Positions 44,239 through 55,655 of a stretch of 64,000 bases of DNA are shown here, one piece after another. This stretch comes from Arachis hypogaea. Its lineage: Eukaryota; Streptophyta; Magnoliopsida; Fabales; Fabaceae. The notes under the pieces are model-generated. The model saw only the letters and a list, made by a program, of their open reading frames with translations. It searched no databases and was not told where the DNA came from. A program made the position numbers and the translations under genes. The stretch is from positions 75,075,559 through 75,139,558 of the forward strand of contig NC_092052.1 in assembly GCF_003086295.3 (NCBI RefSeq), given 5' to 3'. Numbering within the stretch: position 1 is the stretch's first letter; each line of letters opens with the position of its first letter.

Positions 44239-45834
44239 TTATGGTGGCTTATGCTTGAACTCATCCAGAAATCTCCACCAACGTTTGCTATTCCAATAGC
44301 CTCTGGGGTCCCAAACTAGGCACGTAAATCCTTCGAGCAAGTTAAAGCAGGTGATCAGGCTCCAGGAGTGTTGATTATTAGAATGAATTCCAGGATTCCA
44401 AACCTTGCTTTTGTACCCGTCTTCGCTTTTATCTACATTATTCCTACCGGGTGGTATGCAACCTGAATTTTCACTGAGACACCCAAACATCTTCCAAAAT
44501 CCATTCAATCGAGCTCTATACCAATCATTGCACTTCCATTTGGAGCGTGGAACCGTAATGAACCTTGGATGCCAACTCCTATTACTAACCATTTTCCTCT
44601 TACTCTTAAAGCCACAAAGAGCTCTAAGCTGGCCATTGGTTTCAGGCAAACCATATTCAAGTGGGAAGATGAAGATAAAGGCTAAGGATTTTACCCACTT
44701 GAAGTTTGTATTGGGTGGTAATGGCCTTGGGAGAGGTGTTTCCAGTGGTCTATCAAGCTCCACTCCCGTGTACTCTTCCATGAATAATTCCACTTCCTTA
44801 CAAACCTCTTCAACTGCAACCACGTCTTGATCAAAGTCTTCGATTTCTTTCCTATCACTCAAGTCATAAGTCGGAGGTTGAGAAAAGTCTACCTCCACAT
44901 CATCTTCATATTCACTTGAAAAAGATTCTTCAAGCTCAAAGAGTTCAGTTTCGGATGCAAGTTCATCACTAGGAGAGCTTGATTCATGATCATCATTACC
45001 AAGAAAGCTTGCTTCTTTATCTGTTCCGTCTAGTTCTTCATAAGGTACATGCTTTGGGGGTTGTGCACTATCCTCCTTAGCATCAATTGCAAATTTCTTG
45101 GCGGAATCCTCTATAACTCTTGATTCCCGTGGAGGTTCAGCATCTCCTAAGTCTTTAACCAATTCTTCTTCTTCGATAATTCTGGCTTCCTCCACTTGTT
45201 CCAGTACAAAGTCATGCTCCTTACTTCCACCGGAGCTTCTAGTGTCTCCTTCGTACTGGGAGCTAATCAATTTATTGCTTGCTCCAATTGATAAAGGGTT
45301 GCATGAAATTGATCCACTGTTTCCTTGAGACGATCCTTTGATTCTTGTTCTATTTGGGTATGGGCATGGTACATATAGAAGTGGTGGTTCTTGGGAGTAA
45401 TTGGGTTGGAATTGGGGTAGATAAGGGTTAGGGTCATATGGAGGTGAATGGTTGTAGGTGGCTTGTGAGTATGGTGGTTCAAAGCTATGTTGAGGAAGTG
45501 GTTCATAGGCATATGATGGAGCTTGCTAGTAACCACAAGGGCGTCCACCATATCTATCATCTTGGTATATACCTCGGAATGGCTCTTGACCATAGTAATT
45601 TGGTGGAGGTTTGTTGTCACGAAAAGGTCCACCATAACTATTATCTTGGCATGCATCGTAGGATGGTCGTTGTCCATGGTACCTTGGAAAGTGTTGTTGC
45701 CGAAAGGGTTGATTAAATCCTCGTGGCTCCTTCCATCTTTGATTGTTTTGACCTTGATGCATGTTCCTGTTATAGCTTCCATTCCTTACAACAACATTGG
45801 AACCAAACTTAAAGCCAGAGGGGTGAGAACTCAT
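44239..45834 (-). pseudogene. Element E ORF, about 531 codons with one in-frame stop; unfamiliar product
   Basis: Start MSSHPSGFKFGSN at 45834 is the first ATG of this frame after the primer site. N-terminal third: Asn/Gln/Pro/Tyr-rich (NRNMHQGQNNQRWKEPRGFN, later PPYSQATYNHSPPYDPNP). Middle: strongly acidic (ELEESFSSEYEDDVEVD). C-terminal 130 residues: Trp/Cys-rich and compact (LPETNGQLRALCGFKSKRKM, RSWHPRFI, WYRARLNGFWKMFGCLSE, WRFLDEFKHKPP). There is one TAG at 45526-45528 after GRPCGY; the frame continues on both sides. No zinc knuckle, protease or polymerase motif. The N-terminus could be gag-like. The reading frame's length argues for past selection. Confidence 0.7.
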
Positions 45835-45928
45835 AGTATCTAATAAAAATAAAAATTAAAAACAAAAACAAATAAACAAATAAAAGCAAATATTTACAAT
45901 GACTAATAATAAGGCACACAATTGCAAT

Positions 45929-45946
45929 TCCCCGGCAACGGCGCCA
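45929..45946 (-). other. Primer-binding site of element E (tRNA-Asp, perfect)
   Basis: The minus strand reads TGGCGCCGTTGCCGGGGA, full identity to the 18-nt tRNA-Asp complement as I recall it. It lies 7 bp inside the LTR end at 45954. Confidence 0.9.
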
Positions 45947-45953
45947 TTTTTTA

Positions 45954-45971
45954 CGAGAGGGCTTTTGCTAG
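45954..45971 (-). repeat. 5' LTR of element E, terminal 18 bp left of the C insertion
   Basis: CGAGAGGGCTTTTGCTAG; the counterpart at 41800 reads TGAGAGAACTTTTGCTAG. The last five bases are one copy of C's target duplication. Confidence 0.82.
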
Positions 45972-46504
45972 TGTTCATACCCTGGGTCGAGCTGTCCGAC
46001 CCCGGCTATTTAGCGACAAGTCGACCGACCTATTTAGGTCAGGACTATCCGACCTCTTCTCAGAGAGCTCGGCCAAATCACCAGGAAAGCCCAAATAGGG
46101 CCCAAACAGAGGAACACGACCCGAATCCAAAGGCATCCCAAGCCTACAGAGATAAGGGCGGTTCCCTTGAAGATAAGATGACCTCACTCAAAGATAAGTT
46201 AAGATAAGATAACTATCTTATCTCCAGAAAGGTCACTCCACACCATTATAAATACACTGGAGCACCCAGGTATAACTTATACTCTGATTCTACATATACC
46301 TGCTTAATACCCTTGCTAACTTAAGCATCGGAGTCCCTTGCAGGTACCACCACCCTCTGGTGACAAAGAATCAGCACCATCACCAGTCTAGCAAGTCGGA
46401 CACGGCAGTTCCGATCGCCATCCACGAGTCAGACACATCATCCCCGACCAGTACAGAAGATCTCATCTGAGATCAACCTACAGTTTTAGGTAAACCTCGG
46501 AACA
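45972..46504 (+). repeat. 5' LTR of element C (533 bp)
   Basis: TGTTCATACC ... CCTCGGAACA; same length as the 3' copy with no indel. Confidence 0.97.
46203..46254 (+). promoter_or_regulatory. Element C 5' LTR promoter: GATAA palindrome and TATA box
   Basis: GATAAGATA-AC-TATCTTATC (46203-46222) is a perfect 9-bp-arm palindrome, with further GATAA words upstream; TATAAATA follows at 46247-46254. The RNA start would be expected about 30 bp later, near GAGCACCCAGG. Function is inferred. Confidence 0.65.
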
Positions 46505-46505
46505 T

Positions 46506-46523
46506 TAGCGCCGCTGCTGGGAA
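46506..46523 (+). other. Primer-binding site of element C, decayed
   Basis: TAGCGCCGCTGCTGGGAA aligns with the tRNA-Asp complement with four differences, all transitions. Confidence 0.75.
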
Positions 46524-46545
46524 ACCTGGAAGTCATCCCCTCATC

Positions 46546-48722
46546 ATGGTGGACAATATTGACAACGACCACGACTCTGATCTAGAAGACAGGACGCCGC
46601 ACAAGAACGCAGACACCACACCAAAAATACTCCTCAACCTAATAACGACAAGAATTCACCAAATACGGAAGTCATGGAGGCACTTCAAGATCGCTTAAAA
46701 CAGCTCAAAAAAGAGGTGGAGCATCAACGAGAAGCCAGGAGAGACCTACGAAGGAAAGTTATGCGACGCTGCGAATTAGAGGACAAGCTCCAAAAACTCG
46801 AAGCAGATCTCAAGGCCAAAACTACTCGATCCGGTCACGAAGATAGCTTCCGTAAGGATCAAGACCCATTCACCAAGGAGATCATGAGGACCAAAATTCC
46901 AAAAGACTTCAAAATTCCCGACATGATTCTATACGATGGAACGGCAGATCCTAGCCATCATCTCAGTAATTTTAGAAGTCGAATGTACTTTACTGACGCC
47001 TCAGATGCCGTTCGCTACAAAGCCTTCCCGACTACCTTAACAAAGACGGCAATTAAATGGTTTGACAATCTACCCCTAGGTCCATCTCCAGCTTTGACGA
47101 CCTAGCCAAGAAGTTTCTTGCCAGATTCTCCATCCAGAAAGACAAAAACTAAGCACGCCCCAAGTCTACTAGGGATCAAACAAGGAGATCGAAAAAGTCT
47201 CCGCAGCTATATGAAAAGATTCAACAAAGCATGTCTAGACATACAAAGTCTACCCACAGAAGCAGCAATTATGGGCCTCATTAATGGCTTACGAGAGGGG
47301 CCTTTTAGCCACTCTATATCGAAAAAACATCCCACATCTCTAAATGAAGTTCAAGAGTGAGCAGAGAAGTACATCAACATGGAAGAAAACTCCCGATTGG
47401 GAAAAATCTCAAAATCCGGATTCTCCTACTCCTCCCGAGATAAGGACAAAGAATCCAAGAAAAAGGAAGATCAACATGGGGAAAAGATCAAAAAATACCA
47501 TAATTACACCCCTCTTCGGGTGTCCCTTGTGGATGTCTACAGAGAAGTTTGCCATACTGAAAGAATACCCCTAGCTCGACCACTCAAAAGCAAAAAAGGA
47601 GGAGAAAATCAGACCGAGTATTGTGAATACCATCGAATCTATGGATATTCTACCAACGAATGCTTCGACTTAAAAAATGTCAAAGAAAAACTGGTAAAAG
47701 GAGGGAAATTAGATCGGTACTGAGCCAGCCGAGTCGATGATCAAAGGAAAAGGAGAAGGGACGAAGATGTCGGACGAACAGAGCGACCACCTCGTACACC
47801 AGAGAGACATGTCCACATGATACACAGAGGATTCGCGGGAGGAGGGATCTCCAAATCATCTCGCAAAAGATATCTTAAAGAAGTATATCGTGTCGAGGGA
47901 AAAGAGGAAGCACCAGACATCCCTACAATTATTTTTACTAAAGAGGACGCAGCTGGTATCATCTCAGGACATGACGATTCCCTGGTCATCACTATCATAT
48001 TGGCCAACGCAAATCTCCACCGCACACTGGTAGATCAGGGAAGCTCCACCGACATTTTGTTCAAAACTGCCTTCGACAAACTTGGCCTGGAAGAAAAAGA
48101 ACTCAGAGCCTATCCGAACAGCCTGTTCGGGCTGGGAGACACCCCAATCCAACCACTGGGTTACATCTCACTACACACGACCTTTGGAAAAGGAAACCAG
48201 TCAAGAACACTCAAAATAGACTACATCGTGGTCGACGTGAGTTCAGCCTACAATGCCTTAATAGGTCGGACAACATTAAATCAGCTCGGCGCAGTAGTCT
48301 CGACTCCACATCTATGCATGAAGTTCTCAACCGCAGAAGGAATAGCTAAAATAAAAGTAGACTAGAAGACGGCGCGCCGTTGTTATAACGAAAGTCTGAA
48401 CCTCAGAGGCAGAGGAGAAGAATTCCACACCATCGAACTCGGTGGAGTACAAAGGCAGGAGGAACTCCACCCACAACCCGAAGGCAAAATAGAAAAATTC
48501 CAGATCGGAGATATCTCGGACAAAACAACTAATATAGGCACAATCCTAAAAGGAGACCTAAAAGAATCACTCGTACAGTTCTTACGAGATAACGTCGACC
48601 TCTTTGCATGGAAGGCTGCAGACATGCGAGGCATAGACCCCAAGTTAATGTGCCACGAGCTAGCAGTCTACGCAGGATCTCGGCCAGTACAGCAGAGACG
48701 TAGAAAGCTCGGACCAGAATGA
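46546..48722 (+). pseudogene. Element C gag-protease
   Basis: Start MVDNIDNDHD at 46546; a frameshift after about 30 codons, then gag from 46674 (MEALQDRLKQ) with charged coil, core FRSRMYFTDASDAVRYKAFP, frame changes near 47100 and 47360, and a knuckle stretch CEYHRIYGYSTNEC where the central His has become Tyr. Protease: DQGSSTDILF (about 48030-48060) and YNALIGRTTLNQLG. A TAG at 48363 and a TGA at 48720-48722, the latter at the same codon as in A. Confidence 0.88.
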
Positions 48723-50292
48723 TCCCAAGCTGTGGAAGAGCAGGTACAAGCTCTACTGGATGCAGGATTCATAAGAGAAGTCAAGTACCCACTATGGCTA
48801 GCTAACGTCGTCTTGGTGAAAAAATCAAACAGGAAGTGGCGGATGTGTACCGACTACACTAATCTCAACAAAGCCTGCCCGAAGGATCCCTATCCACTCC
48901 CAAGTATCGACGCTCTAGTAGATGCCTCCTCCGGATATAAATACCTCTCGTTTATGGACGCCTATTCGGGATACAATCAAATCCCAATGTACCCACCCGA
49001 CCAAGAAAAAACTTCATTCTTAACCCCAAAAGCAAACTACTGCTACATCGTCATGCCTTTTGGACTCAAAAATACGGGAGCTACTCATCAGAGATTAATG
49101 AATAAGGTCTTTACAGACCACATCGGAAAAATCATGGAAGTTTATGTGGACGACATGTTAATAAAGACACAAAATGAAGAGACGTTACTGTCCGACCTCA
49201 CCCAAGTATTCGACACTATAAGAAGGCATGGCATGCGACTTAACCCTGCAAAATGCACCTTCGCAGTAGAAGCTGGCAAATTCTTGGATTTTATGCTCAC
49301 ACAAAGAGGAATCGAGGCAAATCCGGATAAATGCCATGCCATACTCGACATGAAGATCCCGACTTGTGTCAAAGAGGTACAACAACTCAATGGAAGATTG
49401 GCAGCCTTGTCCAGATTTCTAGCTGGATCGGCAATAAGATCTCTCCCCTTCTACGCCACTCTAAGGAAGGGAAAGAGGTTTAAATGGACAACAGAGTGCG
49501 AGCAAGCCTTCCAAGATTTCAAAAGGTTCTTGGGACAACCACCTATTCTAACTCGGCCACGGGAAGGAGAACCACTTGTATTGTACCTCGCAGTAGAAAA
49601 TCGGGCTCTCAGCACTGGTCCGAGAAGACGACAGTGGACAACAACCTATATACTTTATCAGCAAAGCACTACAAGGGTCCGAACTGAATTACCAAAAAAT
49701 AGAAAAATTCACCTATGCGCTCATACTAACGTCTCGACGACTTCGCCCATATTTCCAAGCTCACATCATTAGGGTTCGGACCAACCAGCCCATAAAAGGC
49801 ATTTTGCAGAAAACAGACTTAGCGGGCAGAATCCTACAATGGGCAGTCGAGTTGTCAGAATTTGACCTTCAGTATGAAGCTCGCACAACCATTAAATCAC
49901 AGTATCTGGCCGACTTCATTGTAGAGTTTACGGACACCCCACAAATCCCTACAAAAAGGAATCTCTACGTAGATGGTTCTTCAAACAAAACTGGAAGTGG
50001 CACAGGCGTGATAATAGAAAGCGATCAGGGAACCCAAATCAAACTTTCCCTCAAATTCGGGTTCCCTGCTTCAAACAACCAGGCCAAATATGAGGCACTA
50101 CTAGCTGGTTTGAAACTGGCTAAGGAGGTTGGAGCTCAAAACCTTATCATCTTCAGCGACTCACAAGTAGTCACCTCACAAATAATAGGGAGCTATCAAG
50201 CCAAGGATCCCACCATGAAAAAGTACTTGGACAAAACCAGGGAACAGCTCGGACAACTCGGAGAATATGAGGTCCGCCACATACCTCGGTAA
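48723..50292 (+). pseudogene. Element C reverse transcriptase, RNase H and archaeal-type RNase H
   Basis: RT: LNKACPKDPYPLPSID, SFMDAYSGYNQIPM, MPFGLKNTGATHQRL, VYVDDMLIKTQ (catalytic pair intact). A small deletion near 49605 shifts the frame in the first RNase H-like part (ENRAL instead of xRAVASA). The second RNase H shows LYVDGSSNKTGSGTG, NNQAKYEAL (the usual Glu is Lys, so the catalytic acid is lost) and IFSDSQVV. The domain ends HIPR followed by TAA at 50290-50292. Confidence 0.9.
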
Positions 50293-51671
50293 CAGAATGC
50301 TCGAGCTGATGCACTCTCAAAGCTAGCCAGCACCAAACCAGGGGGCAACAATAGAAGCCTCATCCAGGAAATGCTGCAAAACCCGTCAATCTCGGAAGGA
50401 GAAAAATCCTAGCCATAACAGCGCTGGATCAAGGATGGATGACTCCCATAATTAACTACCTCAAAACAGAAACACTCCCTACAGATAAGAAGGAGGTAAA
50501 GAGGTTAAAACGGGAGGCACAATACTACACTATCATAAACAATACTCTATACAAGAGAGGGATTTCAATACCATTGTTAAAATGTGTGCCGACTTCCAAC
50601 ACAAAGGAAGTTTTAGAAGAAGTACATAGTGGCATCTGTGGCAATCATCTCAAAGCACAAGCACTTACCAAAAAAGTGCTCCGGGCCGGATTTTATTGGC
50701 CAACACTACAAAAAGAAGCCACAGAGTTCGTAAAGACATGTCCACCATGTCAGAAACATGCCAACTTTTACATTGCCCCGCCAGAGGAACTCATCAGCGT
50801 AACCTCACCTTGGCCATTCGCAAAATGGGGACTTGACCTTCTCGGACCTTTCCCTCAGGGATCAAGAGAAGTCAAATTCCTCATAGTGGGGGTAGACTAT
50901 TTCACAAAATGGATCGAGGTAGAACCCCTAGCTAACGCCACTGCTCAAAGAAATCGAAAATTTCTCTATAGAAACATTGTCACAATGTTTGGGGTTCCAT
51001 ACTCCATCACCACAGACAACGGCACCCAATTCACAGATGCAGGCTTCAGAAAGTTAGTGGCCGACTTAAACATAAAACACCAATTCACTTCCATAGAACA
51101 TCCCCAAGCCAATGGACAAGCCGAAGTTGCCAACAAAGTCATATTGGCTGGGCTAAAACAGAGATTACAGGATGTAAAGGGAGCCTGGGCTGAAGAGCTC
51201 CTACAAGTCCTATGGGCATATCGGACAATCCCACATTCTACCACAAAGGAATTACCTTTCTGATTAGCCTACGGAACGGAGGCAATGACCCCGGTGGAGG
51301 TCAAAGAAGGGTCGCCCAGAGTGATCCACTATAGTGAAGAGGCCAACTCCCAACTTTAAAGGGAAGAACTCGACCTACTTCCAGAAATCTGAGAAAGAGC
51401 TCGGATCAGGGAAGAGGCATTAAAACGTCGAATGGCTTCAAGATACAATCAAAAGGTAGTGCTGCGAGGTTTTGCCGAGAACGACCTCATCCTAATCCGA
51501 AATGATATCGGAACAACTCGACCTGGAGAAGGAAAGCTGGCAGCAAGTTCGAAAGGACCTTACTGAGTCATAGAAGTACTTGAAAAGGGCTACTACAAAC
51601 TGTCCGAACTCGAAGGGCGAGAGCTCCCTAGGTCATGGCACGCCTGCAACCTAAGAAGGTACTATAGTTAG
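50293..51671 (+). pseudogene. Element C integrase
   Basis: Zinc-finger region: GICGNHLKAQALTKKVL ... FVKTCPPCQKHANF. Core: GVDYFTKWIEVE, ITTDNGTQFTDAG and HPQANGQAEVANK keep D, D and E. A frameshift near 50400 precedes it and a TGA follows at 51261. The C-terminal part (RGELPRSWHACNLRRYYS-like) ends at 51669-51671 with stops at 51357, 51390 and 51564. Confidence 0.9.
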
Positions 51672-52129
51672 AGGTAATAAAGATCTTAGGATAAGGCGCA
51701 CTCTTTTTCCTGAAAAAGGTTTTTTAATGATGTGCCAAGCCAAGATCTACAAATTGCCCGACTTAGAGGGATAAAACTCCCACATGTATATATCTGCATT
51801 TTCTTTTGAATAAAGTTTTTTATATTTTCTACAAATTCTCAAGACGCATTAATCTGAAACGCTAAAAATTCATCTCCCGATTATAAAGCTATAAGATCGG
51901 CAGAAAGTGAAGATCAAATTCACTGTCCGATCACAATAAAGACCAAAGAAGATGAAAACTAAATTCATCAAAAGGTTGACCAAACAAGGATCAAACTTAA
52001 CTTCTACAAAATCGGCAAAGATGAAAAAGCGACAAAAACAGAATAATACAAGAAATTATCGAAAGTGATCCATAGAAAGGACCTGACGAGGTCTTAATAA
52101 AATGGGTTGCTAAAAATAACTTAAAATAC
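51672..52129 (+). other. Post-pol spacer of element C
   Basis: Begins with a conserved stretch shared with A and D, including CTTTTTCCTGAAAAAG (inverted repeat, 51703-51718). No ORF. A pyrimidine/AT stretch with TCGGCAGAAAGTGAAGATC precedes the array. Confidence 0.75.
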
Positions 52130-52620
52130 AGGCCGACGTAAAGAAGTCGGACTAGTCGACCACAATAACCAAAGTTATAAAAAGTCAATCCCTGGAAAGA
52201 GGCCTGGCCAACCCTAAAAACGAGGATTACTAGAAATAACTTAGAAGGGACCGACGTAAAGAAGTCGGCCCAAAAAGTTATAAGAAGTAATCCCTAAAAG
52301 AGACCTGACAAAGGTCCAAGAAAGAGGATTACTAGAAATAACTTAGAAAGGACCGACGTAAAGAAGTCGGCACAAAACCAAAAAGTTATAAAAAGTAATC
52401 CCTAAAAGAGACCTGACAAAGGTCCAAGAAAGAGGATTACTAGAAATAACTTAGAAGGGACCGACGTAAAGAAGTCGGCCCAAAACCAAAAAGTTATAAA
52501 AAGTAATCCCTAAAAGAGACTTAACAAAGGTCCAAGAAAGAGGATTACTAGAGATAACTTAGAAGGGACCGACATGATGAAGTCGGCCTGACCAAGATGC
52601 CAAAATTAAAGGTAAATCCA
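52130..52620 (+). repeat. 3' tandem-repeat array of element C (102-118-bp units)
   Basis: The landmark GAAGTCGG recurs with its GAAGT ending at 52147, 52265, 52367, 52475 and 52583. Unit stems: AAGTTAT/ATAACTT, GTAATCC/GGATTAC, GACCT/AGGTC, and GGG-A-CCGAC/GTCGG-CCC. A chance ORF (52597-52830) crosses its right edge. Confidence 0.93.
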
Positions 52621-53057
52621 TGGAAGAGACCTAACAAAGGTCCAAACAAAATAGATTACTACAAAATAATTTTAGATAAAGAAGTTGGCCAACGGAAGGC
52701 ATACGAGTTAGACCCAGAAATCCACGACTTAAAAATAATCAAGCTGCAAAGTATGAAAATACGAAGGCAATCAAAAGAGGTCGAACGACAAGGCTCCAAC
52801 ACTCCCAAAAACCTAAAAGATGTCAGATAAGGTGCAAACAAACACATCATTCAATAAAAAAGTTATAATAATAACAAAAACTCAAGAGGCCACCAAAAGT
52901 CATCCCCAAGAACTTGAGAAACTACTTTGTTTTTTCAAAATAAGTTGCTAACAGAAAAGCAACTAAAGGTGTCCAGCAGTTAGATACCACGAATTACAAA
53001 ACATAAAAAAGTTCAAAGCCTACAAGCCAGGCTATATACAAAAACATCCAAAACAAA
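52621..53057. other. Spacer between array and antisense gene
   Basis: No coding signal on either strand. It would be the 3' untranslated end of the antisense gene. Confidence 0.6.
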
Positions 53058-54998
53058 TCATAGAGAGTTCCCAGTCACAGCATCACGAGGTGAAAGAGGA
53101 CGAGTCTGAAGAGGCACCGCATCTACCGTCCCATCATCCCGGTTCAGGACCTGACAATCGGAATCCGACTCAGGATGACCAACCTCAGCTGAAGGAGTTG
53201 AAGAAGTCGGCGTAACAGAAGCTTTGGCGGCGGGCACAAAAGGAGGTTCGACATCATCATCATCAGGGTCATCAGGGACAATTTTACCATCCTTCACAAT
53301 GTTGTCCAAGCTGAAGAGAGTAAGGTCGAGCTCGGGCGCAAGAACTCAAACCTGCTCCTTTAGGTTCTCATAAGCAGCATTTACACTACCTACAAGGTGA
53401 CCTTGGAGCTCGTCATAATTAGCTCGGGCAGACTCCAAATCCTCCCTGAGACGCATCATTTCCCTATAGGTCGTGACATAGCTCTCCTTATGCTTCAACG
53501 CCGTGTCTTCAGCCAACTTTGTAGAAGCCGCCAAGGCAATAGCACTAGTCTTTTCACCCTCCAACTCTTTCTCCAACTTGGTCACCTTCACCTCGAGCTC
53601 CTCCTTTAAACCCTTCATCCGGTCGAACTCCAACTTAGCCTCCTTCATAAAGGCCTTCGTAGCATGAATGGGAAGATCCTGGGCAGTCCGATATAAAGTT
53701 GCCCCCATGTGTGCCATCTTGATGCTGCTCCGAGTAATAAAGTCAAGATGGTGAAGAAGAGAAACATCATCAGTAGGGATGGTACCATAACGACCAATTT
53801 GCTGGTCCACAAACTCGACAGCATCAAAATCAGGGGCATCAAGGTTAAAGGGCTCAGTTGTTTTCTGTTTTTTCGGAGGAGGAGCGCCGGTAGGAGAAGA
53901 GGTAGCAGCAAAAGGCTGTGGAAGATCGACCAAATGAACCCGAGGGGTAGGAATCATCCTCCTCAGTCCAGGAGAGCTCGGTACCGACGGCTTGGGCAAA
54001 GGATGAGAAGATCCTTCCCCGGCCACCTTGGCCGAGATGTTTAGGGCCGCAGTCGCCTTTCTCGCCTTTTTGAAGGCCTTCATGGAATCATTGTTTTTAA
54101 CCATCTCTAGAAAAAACACAACAAAAACCCAGTTACAAATTGGGAGAAAAAGAACAAGCTCGACAAAAATGAAACAAAACGAAAACAAGAGAAGACAACC
54201 ACTACCGAGCTCAGCTCAGAGAAGCGAGGGATCCCCTAAAAACCTTTTTGTGTCAAGATAAGGAGGCTGTCCCTAATTCTCCTCCAACACGTTAACAAAG
54301 GTATGTTCGACCTTGTCCAACATCTCCCACGTATACCTCGACACTACAACATTTTTTGCCACTCTAAAGGAAAGGTGGGCTCGTCATTCTCATCCAGAAA
54401 AAAGGGGCGAGCTCCTTCAACAGCTCGAACCTTAAAGAAATAATTCTTGAAGTCTCTAAAAGACTCATCATACATCGAAAAAACATTCTTTCCTTGGGCA
54501 GACCAAAAAGAAACCCAAGAAGCTTTCTTTTTGGGAGAAATCCCAGGCTTGGTCAAAATGAAAAGGTAAAGAAAGAGAGTTTGAGAAGGCTTAACATCCA
54601 ATTCCTGACACAACAACTGGAAAATCTTAACAAAACCCCATGAATTCGGATGAAGTTGGGTTGGAGACACATTATACAACCACAACAAATTGGTTTCAAA
54701 GGGAGTAAAGGGAAAGGTAAATGTTCATTTGACTGAAGAAATAGTCATAGGCATAAAAGAAGGGACGTTCCCTCTGGACTGAAGTCGGGAAATAGACCCT
54801 CTCATCAGAATCAGGTGCTACTAGCTCATAATTTTTCTCCTACTCTCGATTACCACAAATTCTGTGATGTTTTCTCAGCTCCACACAGAATTCAGAATTT
54901 ACCATAGAAACACACATCAACACGAGGGAGTCCAGCCAGTCCGACATGCCCTCAGGGACTCTGGAGGAGGTCTCGACAATATTTTTGTGAGACGACAT
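53058..54998 (-). pseudogene. Antisense gene in element C: gypsy-type transposon protein with coiled coil
   Basis: Opposite in direction to gag-pol. Start MSSHKNIVETSSRVPEGMSD at 54998. The N-terminal domain (54998-54340: RERPFFYAYDYFFSQ, VSPTQLHPNSWGFVKIFQLL, SWVSFWSAQGKNVF) matches the 'putative gypsy type transposon' family (Transposase_28) as I know it. A second part (54106-53058) has a Pro/Ser-rich linker, QQIGRYGTIPTDD, and a coiled coil of about 90 residues (EELEVKVTKLEKELEGE), then an acidic tail. A possible GT-AG intron lies at 54243-54107, but its phase does not close cleanly. Frameshifts near 54715 and 54330; a TGA at 53346. Function unknown; antisense ORFs here are known in Tat/Grande-type elements. 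Confidence 0.78.
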
Positions 54999-55013
54999 GG
55001 GTCAACTAAAATC

Positions 55014-55655
55014 CTACAATAAGAAAAAGAAAAAAGGGGTTACTAATCAAACAGCTTGGGCAAGTTAAAAAGAGCAACTCGGGCATAAAAGAATACAACT
55101 CAAACTAAAGCACATAAGTGGCAAGAAGGCAGACAAAAGGAAACCTCAGGACCCACACTAAAGATCCAGGGGTATCCTTTGGAGGCAATTATGGAACAAG
55201 AACTCAGAAAAACCTACAAGCCTACATCTCTACACGTCCTTACAGGAAGATAATAATCCTTTTTCAACAAAATCGACACTCCGAGAAGAAATCCACGAGC
55301 CACAAATCAAATAAAGTCATCAAAATAACCACCTTCCAAACTTACAGTTTCAGTTTATTAACAAACAGAACTACCAAGCAACAAAACGTATCAAGAAGAA
55401 GTCATCAAAGACGCGACCTTTTCCCAGAAACAAACAAAGCCATTATCCCAAAAAGCTACAAGATCAAATAAAAAGGCAACAAACATGCAAAGACCTAAAA
55501 AGCCTTAATCATCAAAGAGAAATGCCAAAAAATAGACACAAGAATGTGAAAAGGTTCAAGCTTTCAACGAACATTCAAGCAAGATCAAAACTTTCACCAA
55601 GAAATAAGACAAAACAAAGGAAGAAGGACAAAAGTAAGGGAAAAGAATAACCAAC
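55014..55655 (-). other. Probable 5'-leader intron of the antisense gene
   Basis: Donor CCAG|GTTGGTTATTC at 55655 and acceptor CTTTTTCTTATTGTAG at 55014, which follows a strong pyrimidine tract and lies 15 bp before the ATG. Upstream (55656-55850) is pyrimidine-rich leader-like sequence. The splice is a prediction only. Confidence 0.5.

Larger units (their letters stand above)
41800..45971 (-). mobile_element. Element E, left part: non-autonomous LTR element with a single ORF
   Basis: Minus-strand order (continuing from 56643-58129): 5' LTR, a perfect tRNA-Asp primer site, a leader of 94 bp, one ORF of about 531 codons, a post-stop hairpin, a non-coding tail and a truncated 3' LTR. No protease, RT or integrase is present. 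Element C is inserted 18 bp from the LTR end with duplication GCTAG. E lies in the env-position ORF of J; the flanking 5-mers (GTTAA left, GTAGT right) do not match, so its own duplication is lost or altered. Confidence 0.8.

Noticed and set aside
52597..52830. 77-codon plus-strand ORF
   Set aside because: Begins inside the tandem array and has no counterpart in the A or D arrays.
53058..54998. Antisense ORF as a captured host gene
   Set aside because: The domain type and position match antisense ORFs known from Tat/Grande-type elements, so it is an element gene.
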